Source of the DNA: Bacteroidaceae bacterium
GTDB lineage: Bacteria > Bacteroidota > Bacteroidia > Bacteroidales > Bacteroidaceae
Length of the DNA: 64,000 nucleotides
NCBI GenBank assembly: GCA_017631315.1
Contig: JAGBTN010000018.1
Coordinates: 1 to 64,000, forward strand
Direction: 5' to 3'
Shown here: piece after piece, positions 45,766 to 55,626 of the stretch
Layout: every line of letters starts with the position of its first letter
Position numbering within the stretch: position 1 is the first letter of the stretch
Made by a program: the position numbers and the translations under genes
The notes under the pieces: generated by a model
The model's database searches: none
Told to the model about the DNA's origin: nothing
Seen by the model: the letters and a program-made list of their open reading frames with translations, nothing else

Positions 45766-47625
45766 ATGGATAAGAACACAATTACAGGATTTATTCTCAT
45801 TGCTCTCGTTGTCATTGGTTTCAGCTGGTACAGCCAGCCCAGCCGTGAAGAATTGGAGGCAATGGCACAAAGAGACAGTATTGCTGCCGTAGAGCAACAG
45901 AAACAGGCAGAAGCAGAGCAGGCAAACAGCCAGACACTTACTGCAACTTCAGCAACTCCCGATAGCAGTGCTCTTTTCTTCTCACAACTTACAGGCGAAG
46001 GACAGCGCGTACTGCTCCAGAACGAAAAGGTAAAAGTTGGCATCAATAGCAAGGGCGCAGTGGTAGAAGATGCCGAGATTATTGGTTATAAGAGCCGTCG
46101 CAGAGAAGGCGATGTTGTTATTCTTGGCAAGGAAGACGCTTCGATGCGTCTGACACTGCCCCTCAAACAACAGAATCTCTGTCTTGCCGATCTCTGTTTC
46201 AATATCGCAGAGCAGACAGATTCTTCCGTTACGTTTGTGGCTGAGCAAGGAGAAAAGCAATTGCAGGTGCGTTACATATTGCGTCCCGAATCTTATATGC
46301 TCGACATGGAAATTGCAAGCGCAGGAATGGAAGGCATGACAATGCCTGGAGCAAGCAATCTCCTTGTAGAATGGGTTGCACGTATCCCTCAACAGGAGAA
46401 GGGTGCAGACTTTGAGAACCGTTATAGTTCGCTGACTTACAAACGTCAGGAAAAAAGTGTAAAACAACTCAGCGAGACGAGCGACGAGAGTAAAAAACCT
46501 GAAGAAGCATTGGAATGGATTGCCTTCAAGAACCAGTTCTTCAGTGCAGTGCTCATAGGCTCTCAGCCAATGACGCAAGTGTCGCTCTCAACGACACAAC
46601 TTCCCGACGAGAAAGATTATCTGAAACGATATGAGGCTTCTTTCCAAGTTCCCTTTGATGCAACGGGAAAGGATGCTACCCAATTGCAGATGTATCTTGG
46701 CCCGAATGACTTCCATGTTCTTCAGGCACACAGTAAAATGACTGCTTATGGCTCGGATGCAGACCTTGATGAACTCGTTTATCTTGGCTGGTCTTTCTTC
46801 CGCTTCATCAATCGTTGGTCAATTCTGTATATCTTTGATTGGCTCAAGGCAATGGGATTGCCTATGGGCATTGTATTGTTGCTCTTGACTGTGATTGTTA
46901 AAATCATAGTTTGGCCAACGCAGAAGAAGAGTTACATGAGCAGCGCGAAGATGCGTGTCCTCAAGCCGAAACTCGACGAGATAACAAAACAATATCCCAA
47001 TCCCGACCAGGCTATGCAGAAGCAGCAGGCCATGATGCAGGTTTATAGTCAGTATGGCGTAAGCCCAATGGGTGGTTGTCTGCCAATGCTCATACAGATG
47101 CCAATCTGGTTGGCTTTGTTTAACTTCATTCCAAATGCTATTGATCTTCGTGGCGAAAGTTTCCTTTGGGCAGACGACCTGAGCGCTTACGACGACCTTA
47201 TCCGTTGGGATGCAGACCTTTGGCTGATAGGAAATCACCTCAGCATCTTCTGTCTCCTCTTTAGTGCAACGAACCTCATCAATACATGGATTTCGATGCG
47301 TCAACAGCAGAACCAGTTCACAGGTGAGCAAGCACAACAGATGAAGATGATGCAGTGGATGATGTATCTCATGCCTTTGATGTTCTTCTTTATGTTCAAT
47401 AACTACAGTAGCGGTTTGAGTTACTACTACTTCGTTTCTGGTTTGCTCAGCATCATTACCATGTGGTACTTGCGTTGGTCAACAGATGACGCAAAACTTT
47501 TGGCAAGTCTGGAGGCATATCGTGAGCAACACAAGAACGATCCCAAGAAAATGTCAGGTCTTCAGGCACGACTCGAAGCATTGCAGAAGATGCAGCAGGA
47601 ACAGCAAGCCCGTGGCCGCAAATAA
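45766..47625 (+). CDS. yidC: Membrane protein insertase YidC
   Basis: The protein has 619 residues: an N-terminal membrane anchor (ITGFILIALVVIGFSWY), a Gln/Glu-rich linker, a large periplasmic beta domain, and the insertase core from about residue 360. In the core GIVLLLLTVIVKIIVWP is the helix with the conserved groove side, and MGGCLPMLIQMPIWLALF and the last pair SSGLSYYYFVSGLLSI are typical. It inserts and folds inner-membrane proteins with or without SecYEG. The length is normal for Bacteroidetes. The S9 peptidase gene follows after 17 bases, so they may be co-transcribed. Confidence 0.97.
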   Translation: MDKNTITGFILIALVVIGFSWYSQPSREELEAMAQRDSIAAVEQQKQAEAEQANSQTLTATSATPDSSALFFSQLTGEGQRVLLQNEKVKVGINSKGAVVEDAEIIGYKSRRREGDVVILGKEDASMRLTLPLKQQNLCLADLCFNIAEQTDSSVTFVAEQGEKQLQVRYILRPESYMLDMEIASAGMEGMTMPGASNLLVEWVARIPQQEKGADFENRYSSLTYKRQEKSVKQLSETSDESKKPEEALEWIAFKNQFFSAVLIGSQPMTQVSLSTTQLPDEKDYLKRYEASFQVPFDATGKDATQLQMYLGPNDFHVLQAHSKMTAYGSDADLDELVYLGWSFFRFINRWSILYIFDWLKAMGLPMGIVLLLLTVIVKIIVWPTQKKSYMSSAKMRVLKPKLDEITKQYPNPDQAMQKQQAMMQVYSQYGVSPMGGCLPMLIQMPIWLALFNFIPNAIDLRGESFLWADDLSAYDDLIRWDADLWLIGNHLSIFCLLFSATNLINTWISMRQQQNQFTGEQAQQMKMMQWMMYLMPLMFFFMFNNYSSGLSYYYFVSGLLSIITMWYLRWSTDDAKLLASLEAYREQHKNDPKKMSGLQARLEALQKMQQEQQARGRK

Positions 47626-47642
47626 AGTATTGGAGAAGTAAT

Positions 47643-49838
47643 ATGAAGTTAAAGGCAATCTTTGCTGCAGCGGTTTTGTTATGTACCGCTTGTGGCGTTC
47701 AGAAAGAGAACAACGAGGTGAACATAGAGAGGCAAACCATACAGCTCGATAATGATGTGATGACACCCGAGGCGCTTTGGGCAATGAGTCGCATAGGCGC
47801 TTATCAAACGTCACCTGATGGTAAGCATATTGTTTTCCAAATGGGCTATTATAGTGTTAAGGAGAACAAGAGCCATCAAGTTCTTTGGTTGATGAATGCT
47901 GATGGCACTGAGCAGCGTCAACTGACAAAGGATGCAGACAATGAGGCCGACGCTCAATGGATAGACAACGAAACCATTGCCTTCTTAAAGGGAGGCGAGG
48001 TGTGGAAGATGTCTCTAAATGGCGACAAGCGTAAGCAGATGTCTCAGACCGATGGCAAGGTGGAGGGCTTTATGTTTTCTCCCGACCACAAGAAAGTTAT
48101 TCTTTTGAAGAGCATTGACTTCAATGAGGTTATTCAGAAGAACCCCGAAGATTTACCCTATGCGACCGGTCGTGTGGTGAACGATTTGATGTACCGCCAT
48201 TGGGACCATTACGTCGAGAGCATACAGCATCCTTTTGTGGCTGTTGTATATGGTGACAAGATTGCCTCAGACATGCAGGATATACTTGTCGGTGAGCCTT
48301 ATGAGTGTCCGATGGAACCATTCGGAGGCATGGAACAATTGGCATGGAGTATCGACTCCAAACAGATTGCCTATACATGCCGCAAGAAGGTTGGACTTGC
48401 TTACAGCATCTCTACCGACTCGGATATTTTCCTTTATAATATTGAGACGAAGGAAACAAGAAATCTATGTAAGCCTGCCGACTATCAGGCTCCTGCCGTC
48501 GAACCTACGAAGTCGCTCAGTACTCAAGGTGTCAACCAACAGGCAGCGGACTATAATTTAGGCTACGACACCAATCCTAAGTTCTCACCCGACGGACGCT
48601 ATTTGGCATGGTTGTCAATGGAGAGAGATGGATATGAAAGCGACCGTAACCGTCTCTGTATTTACGACTTGAAAGAAGAAACAAAATCTTACATTACCGA
48701 ATCTTTCGATTCAGGTGTTGATGATTACGGTTGGGCACCGGATTCTAACACCTTATATTTTATTGGTGTTTGGCATGGTACAGAGAATCTTTACAAAACC
48801 AATTTGAAGGGTGAGGTTAAACAACTTACCAAGGATTTGGCAGACTTTGGTTCTTTACAGGTGGTTAGCAATACAATGCTTTTGGCCGAACGCCATAGTT
48901 TTGTAGAACCGTCTGACCTTTATATGGTGACTCCTGGCGACAGCGTTGCCGATACAAAGGTTGTTCAGATTACGGAAGTCAATAAGGATATCCTCGACCA
49001 ACTGGCGAAACCTACTGTAGAACAACGTTGGGTGAAGACAACCGACGGAAAGGAGATGCTGACGTGGGTGATCTTGCCTCCTCATTTCGATGCTTCAAAG
49101 AAGTATCCCACGTTGCTCTTCTGTGAGGGTGGTCCGCAAAGTGCCGTTTCGCAGTTCTGGAGTTATCGTTGGAACTTTATGATTATGGCATCGCAAGGTT
49201 ATGTTGTGATTGCTCCTAACCGCAGAGGTGTGCCTGGATTCGGTCAGGAATGGTTAGAGGAGATAAGTGGTGACTGGACCGGACAGTGCATGAAGGACTA
49301 CATGTCTGCCATTGACGATGCCGTCGAAAACTTGCCGTATGTGGACAAGGATCGTTTGGCTGCCGTTGGTGCTTCGTTTGGTGGCTTCTCTGTTTATTAC
49401 CTTGCAGGTCATCACGAAGGCCGTTTCAAGTGCTTTATTGCTCACGATGGTGCCTTCAATCTTGAGGCTATGTACACCGAGACAGAGGAAAACTGGTTCT
49501 CTAACTGGGAGTATGACGATGCCTATTGGAATAAGGACCAGACAGAAAGAGCACGTCGCACTTATGAGAATAGTCCACATCGCTTTGTTGACAAGTGGGA
49601 TACGCCCATTCTTTGCATACATGGCGAGAAGGATTATCGCATCAATGCAACGCAAGGTATGAGCGCTTTCAATGCAGCTCGTATGAGAGGCATAGAGGCC
49701 CAATTGCTCATCTTCCCCGACGAGAATCACTGGGTGCTCAAACCACAGAATGGTATTCTCTGGCAGAGGACTTATTTTGCATGGCTCGACAAGTGGCTGA
49801 ATACAGCCTCTGCCTCTTCTTTGGGAGCAGAGAATTGA
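47643..49838 (+). CDS. S9 family prolyl oligopeptidase-type lipoprotein
   Basis: The protein has 731 residues with a lipoprotein-like signal (KLKAIFAAAVLLCTAC), so it may be anchored at Cys17. Residues 40-430 form a WD40-like beta propeller (ISPDG-type repeats such as FSPDGRYLAWLS and YTCRKKVGLA). The C-terminal alpha/beta-hydrolase domain has the nucleophile Ser in GASFGGFS near residue 578, an Asp in KDYRINATQG and a His in ENHWV near 700. It resembles acylaminoacyl and dipeptidyl peptidases of Bacteroidetes that digest peptides in the periplasm. The cleavage preference cannot be read from sequence. It follows yidC and is followed by an MFS gene after 48 bases. Confidence 0.92.
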   Translation: MKLKAIFAAAVLLCTACGVQKENNEVNIERQTIQLDNDVMTPEALWAMSRIGAYQTSPDGKHIVFQMGYYSVKENKSHQVLWLMNADGTEQRQLTKDADNEADAQWIDNETIAFLKGGEVWKMSLNGDKRKQMSQTDGKVEGFMFSPDHKKVILLKSIDFNEVIQKNPEDLPYATGRVVNDLMYRHWDHYVESIQHPFVAVVYGDKIASDMQDILVGEPYECPMEPFGGMEQLAWSIDSKQIAYTCRKKVGLAYSISTDSDIFLYNIETKETRNLCKPADYQAPAVEPTKSLSTQGVNQQAADYNLGYDTNPKFSPDGRYLAWLSMERDGYESDRNRLCIYDLKEETKSYITESFDSGVDDYGWAPDSNTLYFIGVWHGTENLYKTNLKGEVKQLTKDLADFGSLQVVSNTMLLAERHSFVEPSDLYMVTPGDSVADTKVVQITEVNKDILDQLAKPTVEQRWVKTTDGKEMLTWVILPPHFDASKKYPTLLFCEGGPQSAVSQFWSYRWNFMIMASQGYVVIAPNRRGVPGFGQEWLEEISGDWTGQCMKDYMSAIDDAVENLPYVDKDRLAAVGASFGGFSVYYLAGHHEGRFKCFIAHDGAFNLEAMYTETEENWFSNWEYDDAYWNKDQTERARRTYENSPHRFVDKWDTPILCIHGEKDYRINATQGMSAFNAARMRGIEAQLLIFPDENHWVLKPQNGILWQRTYFAWLDKWLNTASASSLGAEN

Positions 49839-49886
49839 GAATGAAATATCAAATAAAATAGTAAACAATAAATCGTTAAATTGTAA

Positions 49887-51494
49887 ATGGAAAAGACTCT
49901 TCGCGACAGTGCCGGTATGCGCTGGACTGCATTGCTGCTTTTGGCACTTGCCATGTTCTGCAGCTACATCTTTATGGACATCCTTTCTCCCATCAAGGAC
50001 TTGATGCAGGAGACACGTGGTTGGGACTCTACGGCTTTTGGCACAATGCAGGGTTCTGAGGTGTTCCTCAACGTTTTTGCTTTCTTCCTTATCTTTGCCG
50101 GCATTATTCTCGACAAGATGGGTGTTCGTTTTACGATGCTTCTCTCTACAGCGCTTATGCTTTTTGGTGCTTGCATCAAGTGGTATGCTGTGAGCGATGG
50201 CTTTGTTGGCAGTGGTCTGGAGGCTTGGTTTACAAACAATTTGAACTACATACCTTTGTTTGAGGAGTTGGGTGTTTCGCCGTTTTATGAGGGCATGCCT
50301 GCTTCTGCAAAGTTTGCCACCACTGGTTTTATGATTTTCGGTTGCGGCTGTGAGATGGCTGGTATTACCGTTTCCCGCGGAATTGTTAAGTGGTTCAAGG
50401 GTCGTGAGATGGCTTTGGCTATGGGATCGGAGATGGCTTTGGCACGTCTTGGCGTGGCAACTTGTATGATTTTCTCACCTTTCTTTGCTCGTTTGGGCGG
50501 TCAGGTCAGCGTGTCTCGCTCGGTTGCTTTTGGCGTTGTTTTGATGTGTATTGCCCTAATCATGATGGTTGTTTATTTCTTTATGGACAGAAAACTCGAT
50601 GCACAGACGGGTGAGGCGGAAGAGAAGGACGACCCATTCAAGATTAGCGACCTTGGTCAGATTCTTACTTCCAGTGGTTTCTGGCTTGTGGCCTTGCTTT
50701 GTGTTCTCTACTACAGTGCAATCTTCCCCTTCCAGAAATATGCTGTGAACATGCTTCAGTGCAATCTTACTCTGGTGGCTCCCGATGCAGATTCGTTTTG
50801 GGCAAAGCCTGATGTCACCATTGTTCAGTATGTCATCATGCTTATTGTTGCAGCCGCAGGGTTTGCCAGCAACTTCCAGAAGAAGTCCAACATGAAGTAT
50901 GGATTGCTTGGCCTTAGCATATTGTCACTCATTGCCTACTGCTATATGGGTTACATGCGACAGTCTGCTGAGAGTATTTTTGCTGTTTTCCCACTGTTGG
51001 CTGTGCTGATTACCCCGATTCTCGGTTCTTATGTCGACCATAAGGGCAAGGCTGCTTCGATGCTTATTTTAGGTTCGTTGTTGCTCATCTTCTGCCACTT
51101 GACCTTTGCTTTCGTTTTGCCGTTGTTTAAGGATTCTGCAGTAGGCGGTACGGTCATTGCCTATGTTACCATTCTTGTGCTTGGCTCCAGCTTCTCGCTT
51201 GTGCCTGCGTCATTGTGGCCTTCTGTTCCCAAATTGGTTGATGCCAAGGTGATAGGCTCGGCTTATGCGCTCATCTTCTGGATTCAGAACATTGGTCTCT
51301 GGCTTTTCCCGATGCTTATTGGCAAGGTGCTCGATGCTACAAATCCCGGTGTTACTGACCCCACGAAGTTCAACTATACTGCTCCGCTCGTAATGTTAGC
51401 CTTTTTGGGTGTTGCAGCCTTGTTGCTTGGCTTCGTGCTGAAGGTTGTTGACAGAAAGAAGGGACTCGGTCTTGAGGAGCCGAATATCAAGTAA
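49887..51494 (+). CDS. MFS transporter
   Basis: The protein has 535 residues with twelve or more membrane helices. FAFFLIFAGIILDKMGVRF near residue 70 holds the MFS motif A position (a helix-loop-helix with DKMGVR), and AMGSEMALARLGVA in the middle resembles nitrate- and sugar-type carriers. SYVDHKGKAAS near 385 is the second-half motif. The substrate is unknown. It follows the S9 peptidase, which might point to peptide or amino-acid uptake (inference). Array G follows its stop codon, then the GH92 gene. Confidence 0.85.
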   Translation: MEKTLRDSAGMRWTALLLLALAMFCSYIFMDILSPIKDLMQETRGWDSTAFGTMQGSEVFLNVFAFFLIFAGIILDKMGVRFTMLLSTALMLFGACIKWYAVSDGFVGSGLEAWFTNNLNYIPLFEELGVSPFYEGMPASAKFATTGFMIFGCGCEMAGITVSRGIVKWFKGREMALAMGSEMALARLGVATCMIFSPFFARLGGQVSVSRSVAFGVVLMCIALIMMVVYFFMDRKLDAQTGEAEEKDDPFKISDLGQILTSSGFWLVALLCVLYYSAIFPFQKYAVNMLQCNLTLVAPDADSFWAKPDVTIVQYVIMLIVAAAGFASNFQKKSNMKYGLLGLSILSLIAYCYMGYMRQSAESIFAVFPLLAVLITPILGSYVDHKGKAASMLILGSLLLIFCHLTFAFVLPLFKDSAVGGTVIAYVTILVLGSSFSLVPASLWPSVPKLVDAKVIGSAYALIFWIQNIGLWLFPMLIGKVLDATNPGVTDPTKFNYTAPLVMLAFLGVAALLLGFVLKVVDRKKGLGLEEPNIK

Positions 51495-51536
51495 AATACT
51501 CCATACTATATGTCGCTGATAATTAGGCGACGTATT

Positions 51537-51624
51537 GTGCATAAAAAGTTCACACGTTAAAATGCCAAACTTAACGTGTGAACTTTGCCATTTTAACGTG
51601 TATAGTTTGGCAACTTCACCGTAG
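51537..51624. repeat. 22-bp-period array G (four units, ACGTGT flavour)
   Basis: Units start at 51537, 51559, 51581 and 51603. AAAGTTCACACGTTAA at 51545-51560 is the exact reverse complement of 51571-51586, giving a 16-bp stem with a ten-base loop. It lies between the MFS stop (51494) and the GH92 start (51643), ending 18 bases before the GH92 ATG. No -7 box is visible in this gap. Confidence 0.8.
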
Positions 51625-51642
51625 TAATTAAATAACGAACTT

Positions 51643-53934
51643 ATGGGCAGCCGATATTTTTCTTTTTTCTTTGTTCTCTTGTCGAGTTTTTTGTTCGTTG
51701 AGGCAGCCTGCCAATCGGATTTAGTTCAGTATGTAAATACTCTGCAAGGCACTCATTCGAACTTTGGTCTTTCACACGGCAACACCTTCCCTGCAACGGC
51801 TATGCCGTATGGTCAGCACATGTGGACGCCTCAGACGGGACCCAACGGCGAGGGATTTAAGTATCTTTATGAGTCCGACAAAATCAGAGGATTCGGTCAG
51901 AGCCACCAGCCTTCGCCCTGGGTTAGCGACTATGCTGTCTATACTTTCTTTCCAGAAACGGGCACGCTGGAAGTTGATCCCGATAAGCGAGGCGCAAGCT
52001 TCTGCCATTGTAACGAAGTCGGGCAGCCCCATTACTATAGTGTAACCTTCGATAACGGCATTCAGACAGAGATGGCGCCTACAGAGAGAGGTGTTCACTT
52101 GCGTTTCTCTTATCCCAAGAAGGACGATGCCTATTTGGTTATTGACGGCTATACAGATCAGTCAGAAATCCATGTAAATCCTGAGAAGAGGCAGGTTACG
52201 GGATGGGTTAACAATCATCGTTTCGTCAATCACAGCGAGAACTTCCGCTGCTATTTCGTCGTTCAGTTCGACCAGCCAATACTCGATTATGGCATTTGGG
52301 AAGGGGAGCAGAAGCAAACGTTTCCGCAAGAGAAGGACGGCAAGGGCAAGCGTTATGGCTGTTACCTCAAGTTCCGTCCGGGCAGTAAGGTGCAGGCAAG
52401 AGCTGCAAGTAGCTATATTTCCGAAGAACAGGCCTGGCAGAACTGGCAATCGGAACTTGGCGCGGACCGAAAGTTGGAACAGACAAAGGCACGTGGCTTC
52501 AAGACGTGGAATGCTCTGCTCAACCGTATAAAGGTCGAAGGGGGCACTGAAGAACAGATGCGAACCTTTTACAGTTGCCTCTTTCGCGCGAACCTTTTCT
52601 CCCGCAAGTTCTATGAAATCAGGTCGGACGGCACGCCTTATTACTATAGTCCTTACGACGGAAAGATTTACGACGGCTATATGCTGACTGACAACGGCTT
52701 TTGGGATACCTTCCGAAGTCAGTTCCCTTTGACCAACATTCTGCATCCTACGCAGCAAGGTCATTACATGCAAGCCCTTCTCGATGCGCAAAAGCAGTTC
52801 GGATGGTTGCCTGCATGGTCTTGCCCAGGCGAGACCGGAGGCATGTGTGGCAACCATAGTATCTCGCTTTTAGCTGATGCTTGGGCAAAAGGCATACATT
52901 CTTTCGACCCAGATTCTGCATTGGCTGCATATGCTCACGAGGCTATGAACAAAGGCCCATTAGGTGGTGCGAACGGAAGAGCAGGTTGGAAAGAGTACTG
53001 GCAACTGGGTTATGTCACCTTCCCTGAGTCGCATGGAAGTGTTACTCAAACACTCGAATATGCCTACGACGACTGGTGCGCTTGGAAACTTGCCCGCTCG
53101 TGTGGCAATACATTTTACGAGAAGATATTCGAAAGAGTGCTTCGCAACTACCTGAACCTTTGGGACCCTGAGACGAAATTCTTCAGAGGAAGAGGTAAGG
53201 ACGGCAGGTGGAGCATGGAGCCTTTCGACCCTCTTGTGTGGGGCGGACCGTACACCGAAGGCAATGCATGGCATTATATATGGAGCGTTTTCCACGATGT
53301 TCAGGGTCTTATCGACCTCTTTGGCAGTGACGAAGCCTTTGTGGAGAAGATGGACAGCGTCTTTTCGCAACCCAGCACAATTAAGCCCGGATGGTATGGC
53401 GGCAAGATTCACGAGATGACGGAGATGGAGATCGCGGGTATGGGACAGTATGCTCACGGCAATCAACCCATTCAACATATGCCATATCTCTACAGTTATG
53501 CGGGTCAGCCATGGAAGACGCAGTACTGGGTTCGCCAGATAATGGAGCGGTTCTATAACAGTACGCCCGATGGTTTCCCTGGTGATGAGGACCAAGGTGG
53601 CATGTCGTCGTGGTATGTTCTCTCTGCGTTAGGCCTTTATGCAGTTACGCCTGGAACAGACCAATATGTGCTCGGAAGTCCCATCTTCCGTAAGGCAACC
53701 ATCACAATGGAAGACGGAAAGCAGTTCGTTATTGAGGCAAAGGACAATTCGAAACAGAATGTCTATGTCGCCGAACGCAGCCTGAACGGTCAGTCTATTA
53801 CACGCAACTATATCACCTACAAGGAACTGGTTTCTGGTGGAACACTCTCTTTACAGATGTCTGACAAGCCGAACAAGCAATTGGGAACAGCCAAGAAGGA
53901 TGCTCCGTACAGTTTGACTTCCGATGGTTACTAA
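51643..53934 (+). CDS. GH92 family alpha-mannosidase
   Basis: The protein has 763 residues with a signal peptide (RYFSFFFVLLSSFLFVEAA). The start of the mature protein (VQYVNTLQGTHSNFGLSHGN, TFPATAMPYG) and the C-terminal GDEDQGGMSSWYVLSALGLY with HGNQPIQHMPYLY before it are the best-known GH92 segments; the latter holds the acid and base residues. GH92 enzymes are calcium-dependent exo-mannosidases acting on alpha-1,2/1,3 and other mannose linkages, with a periplasmic or surface location. The enzyme probably trims host N-glycans. No SusCD genes are next to it. The stop codon is only two bases before array H begins. Confidence 0.95.
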   Translation: MGSRYFSFFFVLLSSFLFVEAACQSDLVQYVNTLQGTHSNFGLSHGNTFPATAMPYGQHMWTPQTGPNGEGFKYLYESDKIRGFGQSHQPSPWVSDYAVYTFFPETGTLEVDPDKRGASFCHCNEVGQPHYYSVTFDNGIQTEMAPTERGVHLRFSYPKKDDAYLVIDGYTDQSEIHVNPEKRQVTGWVNNHRFVNHSENFRCYFVVQFDQPILDYGIWEGEQKQTFPQEKDGKGKRYGCYLKFRPGSKVQARAASSYISEEQAWQNWQSELGADRKLEQTKARGFKTWNALLNRIKVEGGTEEQMRTFYSCLFRANLFSRKFYEIRSDGTPYYYSPYDGKIYDGYMLTDNGFWDTFRSQFPLTNILHPTQQGHYMQALLDAQKQFGWLPAWSCPGETGGMCGNHSISLLADAWAKGIHSFDPDSALAAYAHEAMNKGPLGGANGRAGWKEYWQLGYVTFPESHGSVTQTLEYAYDDWCAWKLARSCGNTFYEKIFERVLRNYLNLWDPETKFFRGRGKDGRWSMEPFDPLVWGGPYTEGNAWHYIWSVFHDVQGLIDLFGSDEAFVEKMDSVFSQPSTIKPGWYGGKIHEMTEMEIAGMGQYAHGNQPIQHMPYLYSYAGQPWKTQYWVRQIMERFYNSTPDGFPGDEDQGGMSSWYVLSALGLYAVTPGTDQYVLGSPIFRKATITMEDGKQFVIEAKDNSKQNVYVAERSLNGQSITRNYITYKELVSGGTLSLQMSDKPNKQLGTAKKDAPYSLTSDGY

Positions 53935-53936
53935 AG

Positions 53937-54024
53937 TAGTCTGCAAACTTCTCCTGTGAAGTTCGTCAACTTCTGCAGTGAAGTTTGCCAACATCACTGC
54001 AGAAATTCGTCAACATCACTGCAG
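53937..54024. repeat. 22-bp-period array H (four units) overlapping a gene end
   Basis: Units start at 53937, 53959, 53981 and 54003. The last three carry CTGCAG; all have (A/T)AGT or AAAT then TGCAAAC/TCAAC at the left. It begins two bases after the GH92 stop codon and its last two units reach into the 3' end of the acyltransferase gene (stop at 53994-53996). Confidence 0.75.
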
Positions 54025-55019
54025 GGTATTTTAATCAAATCTTTTTGAGCCGTAAACCAAGGCAGGTACTTCTTCAAGAACCAGCAGCATAGAATAGATG
54101 TGCCGACGGTGAACGTAAAGAAGATGAGGCTTTCTGTCAAACCAGTCTGCTGGTACATCGCTGGCAGGAAATGCTTTGCTGCAACGAGGAGTGTTATGAT
54201 GACCTGATGCGTGCAAAGCATGATGATGGAGTAGCGGCCCACATAAGAGATGATGGGCAACCGGCGAATAATGCTGCTTAAGAGTAGTATAGCCACTGAC
54301 CCTGCCAATCCGGAGACGTAAAGAAGAGGCAGAGGACTGCTGTAGGTGTTGCTGTAAAAGTAATTGTCGCCCATGTACAGGTAATGTATCATTGCAAACA
54401 AAAGCACGGATATGCTCAGGGCCCAGCCCCACTTGAAGTTCTTACCCAACAGATGCAACTTTTTGTTCATGAAATAACCCGACCAGAAGAGTGGCATACA
54501 AGTCAATGCCGTCCCAAAGTTCAAGTGCCAGTTCCCGACATGATAGCCGATTAAACCAACGCCGAACATGCAGATGCCCAATAGAATCTCTCTGCCGACA
54601 GACATGCGTAAGAGTTGGTGCGTAGCATAGTATGCCACAGCAAAGATGATATTCATGAAGAAAAGGCAACGCAGGAACCACAAAGGTCCCCATATTCCGG
54701 CAATGTTTACTCCCGTCGAAGCAAAATCTGTGTAGTTCTGAACCAACCAGGTTATCGCTCTGAATAACAGAATAAAGAAAAGATAAGGGACAAGAATTTT
54801 GTTCGTCTTACGTATGAGAAACTCCCAAAGACCACCAGGATAGTCTTTGAAGAACAGCCCGGAAAGAATGAAATAGAGCGGCATACGCATCTGGTCGAAG
54901 ACTTCATTCAGTGGATAGTTGCCACTCCAAAAGTAACCTTCGTTGGCAACATGGTCCAAAACAACAAGTAGAATGCAGATGCCCTTTGCAAGGTCGATAT
55001 ACCCGATGCGTTCCTTCAT
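53994..55019 (-). CDS. Acyltransferase family 3 membrane protein
   Basis: The protein has 341 residues with about ten membrane segments, typical of acyltransferase 3 (OafA-like) proteins. IGYIDLAKGICILLVVLDH near residue 4 holds the first helix and the conserved active-site His (VVLDH), and PLYFILSGLFFKD follows. These proteins acylate surface sugars or other small groups. The last nine residues or so (PCSDVDEFLQ) and the stop codon are encoded by array H, so the C-terminus differs from a natural family end (see findings). It starts 12 bases after ispF and shares its promoter. The substrate is unknown. Confidence 0.9.
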   Translation of the reverse strand: MKERIGYIDLAKGICILLVVLDHVANEGYFWSGNYPLNEVFDQMRMPLYFILSGLFFKDYPGGLWEFLIRKTNKILVPYLFFILLFRAITWLVQNYTDFASTGVNIAGIWGPLWFLRCLFFMNIIFAVAYYATHQLLRMSVGREILLGICMFGVGLIGYHVGNWHLNFGTALTCMPLFWSGYFMNKKLHLLGKNFKWGWALSISVLLFAMIHYLYMGDNYFYSNTYSSPLPLLYVSGLAGSVAILLLSSIIRRLPIISYVGRYSIIMLCTHQVIITLLVAAKHFLPAMYQQTGLTESLIFFTFTVGTSILCCWFLKKYLPWFTAQKDLIKIPCSDVDEFLQ

Positions 55020-55031
55020 GAATAGGATTGC

Positions 55032-55511
55032 TTACGCATGACGCTCGATGAGGACTGTGGCGTATGCCGAAATGCCTTCTTCGCGGCCGGTAAAACCAAG
55101 TTTCTCGGTAGTTGTAGCCTTAATGGAAATGTCGTCGATGTCAATACCCATCACTTCTGCCAAACATGCTTGCATTTCGGGAATATGTGCCTTCAACTTC
55201 GGACGCTCGGCACAAATGGTGGCATCGATGTTGCCTACCGTATAGCCTTTGGTTGCAATCAGTTCGATTGTCTTGCCGAGTAGAATCTTACTGTCTATGT
55301 TGTGAAAGTCGTTACTGTTGTCGGGGAAGTGGTAACCAATGTCGCGCATATTGGCTGCACCCAGCAAGGCATCGCAGATGGCATGAATGAGAACATCTGC
55401 ATCACTGTGTCCGAGTAAGCCCAGCGAGTGCTCAAGGCGAATGCCACCCAACCACAATTCACGTCCTTCAACTAACTGATGGACATCAAAACCAAAGCCA
55501 ACCCGTATCAT
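55032..55511 (-). CDS. ispF: 2-C-methyl-D-erythritol 2,4-cyclodiphosphate synthase
   Basis: The protein has 159 residues, the normal IspF length. The metal-binding motif is in GFGFDVHQLVEGR (Asp and His near residues 9-11), followed by GLLGHSDADVLIHAICDALLGA, and the C-terminal EKLGFTGREEGISAYATV is also typical. It makes the cyclic diphosphate intermediate of the non-mevalonate isoprenoid pathway. It lies between porV and the acyltransferase gene, the same order as ispF after porU-porV in Porphyromonas (from memory). Its own promoter box is at 55589-55596. Confidence 0.97.
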   Translation of the reverse strand: MIRVGFGFDVHQLVEGRELWLGGIRLEHSLGLLGHSDADVLIHAICDALLGAANMRDIGYHFPDNSNDFHNIDSKILLGKTIELIATKGYTVGNIDATICAERPKLKAHIPEMQACLAEVMGIDIDDISIKATTTEKLGFTGREEGISAYATVLIERHA

Positions 55512-55588
55512 TTTATTTACGATTTTATGATTAACGATTTACTATTTATTGCTTTTGCAGATTTCGTCATTGCTTCCTGTAAATAACT

Positions 55589-55596
55589 CAAAAGTA
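55589..55596 (-). promoter_or_regulatory. -7 box for ispF
   Basis: The minus strand reads TACTTTTG, in the 115-base gap after porV, 78 bases before the ispF start codon. Confidence 0.55.
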
Positions 55597-55626
55597 AATA
55601 GTAAATGGCTAAATGGTAAATGTATT

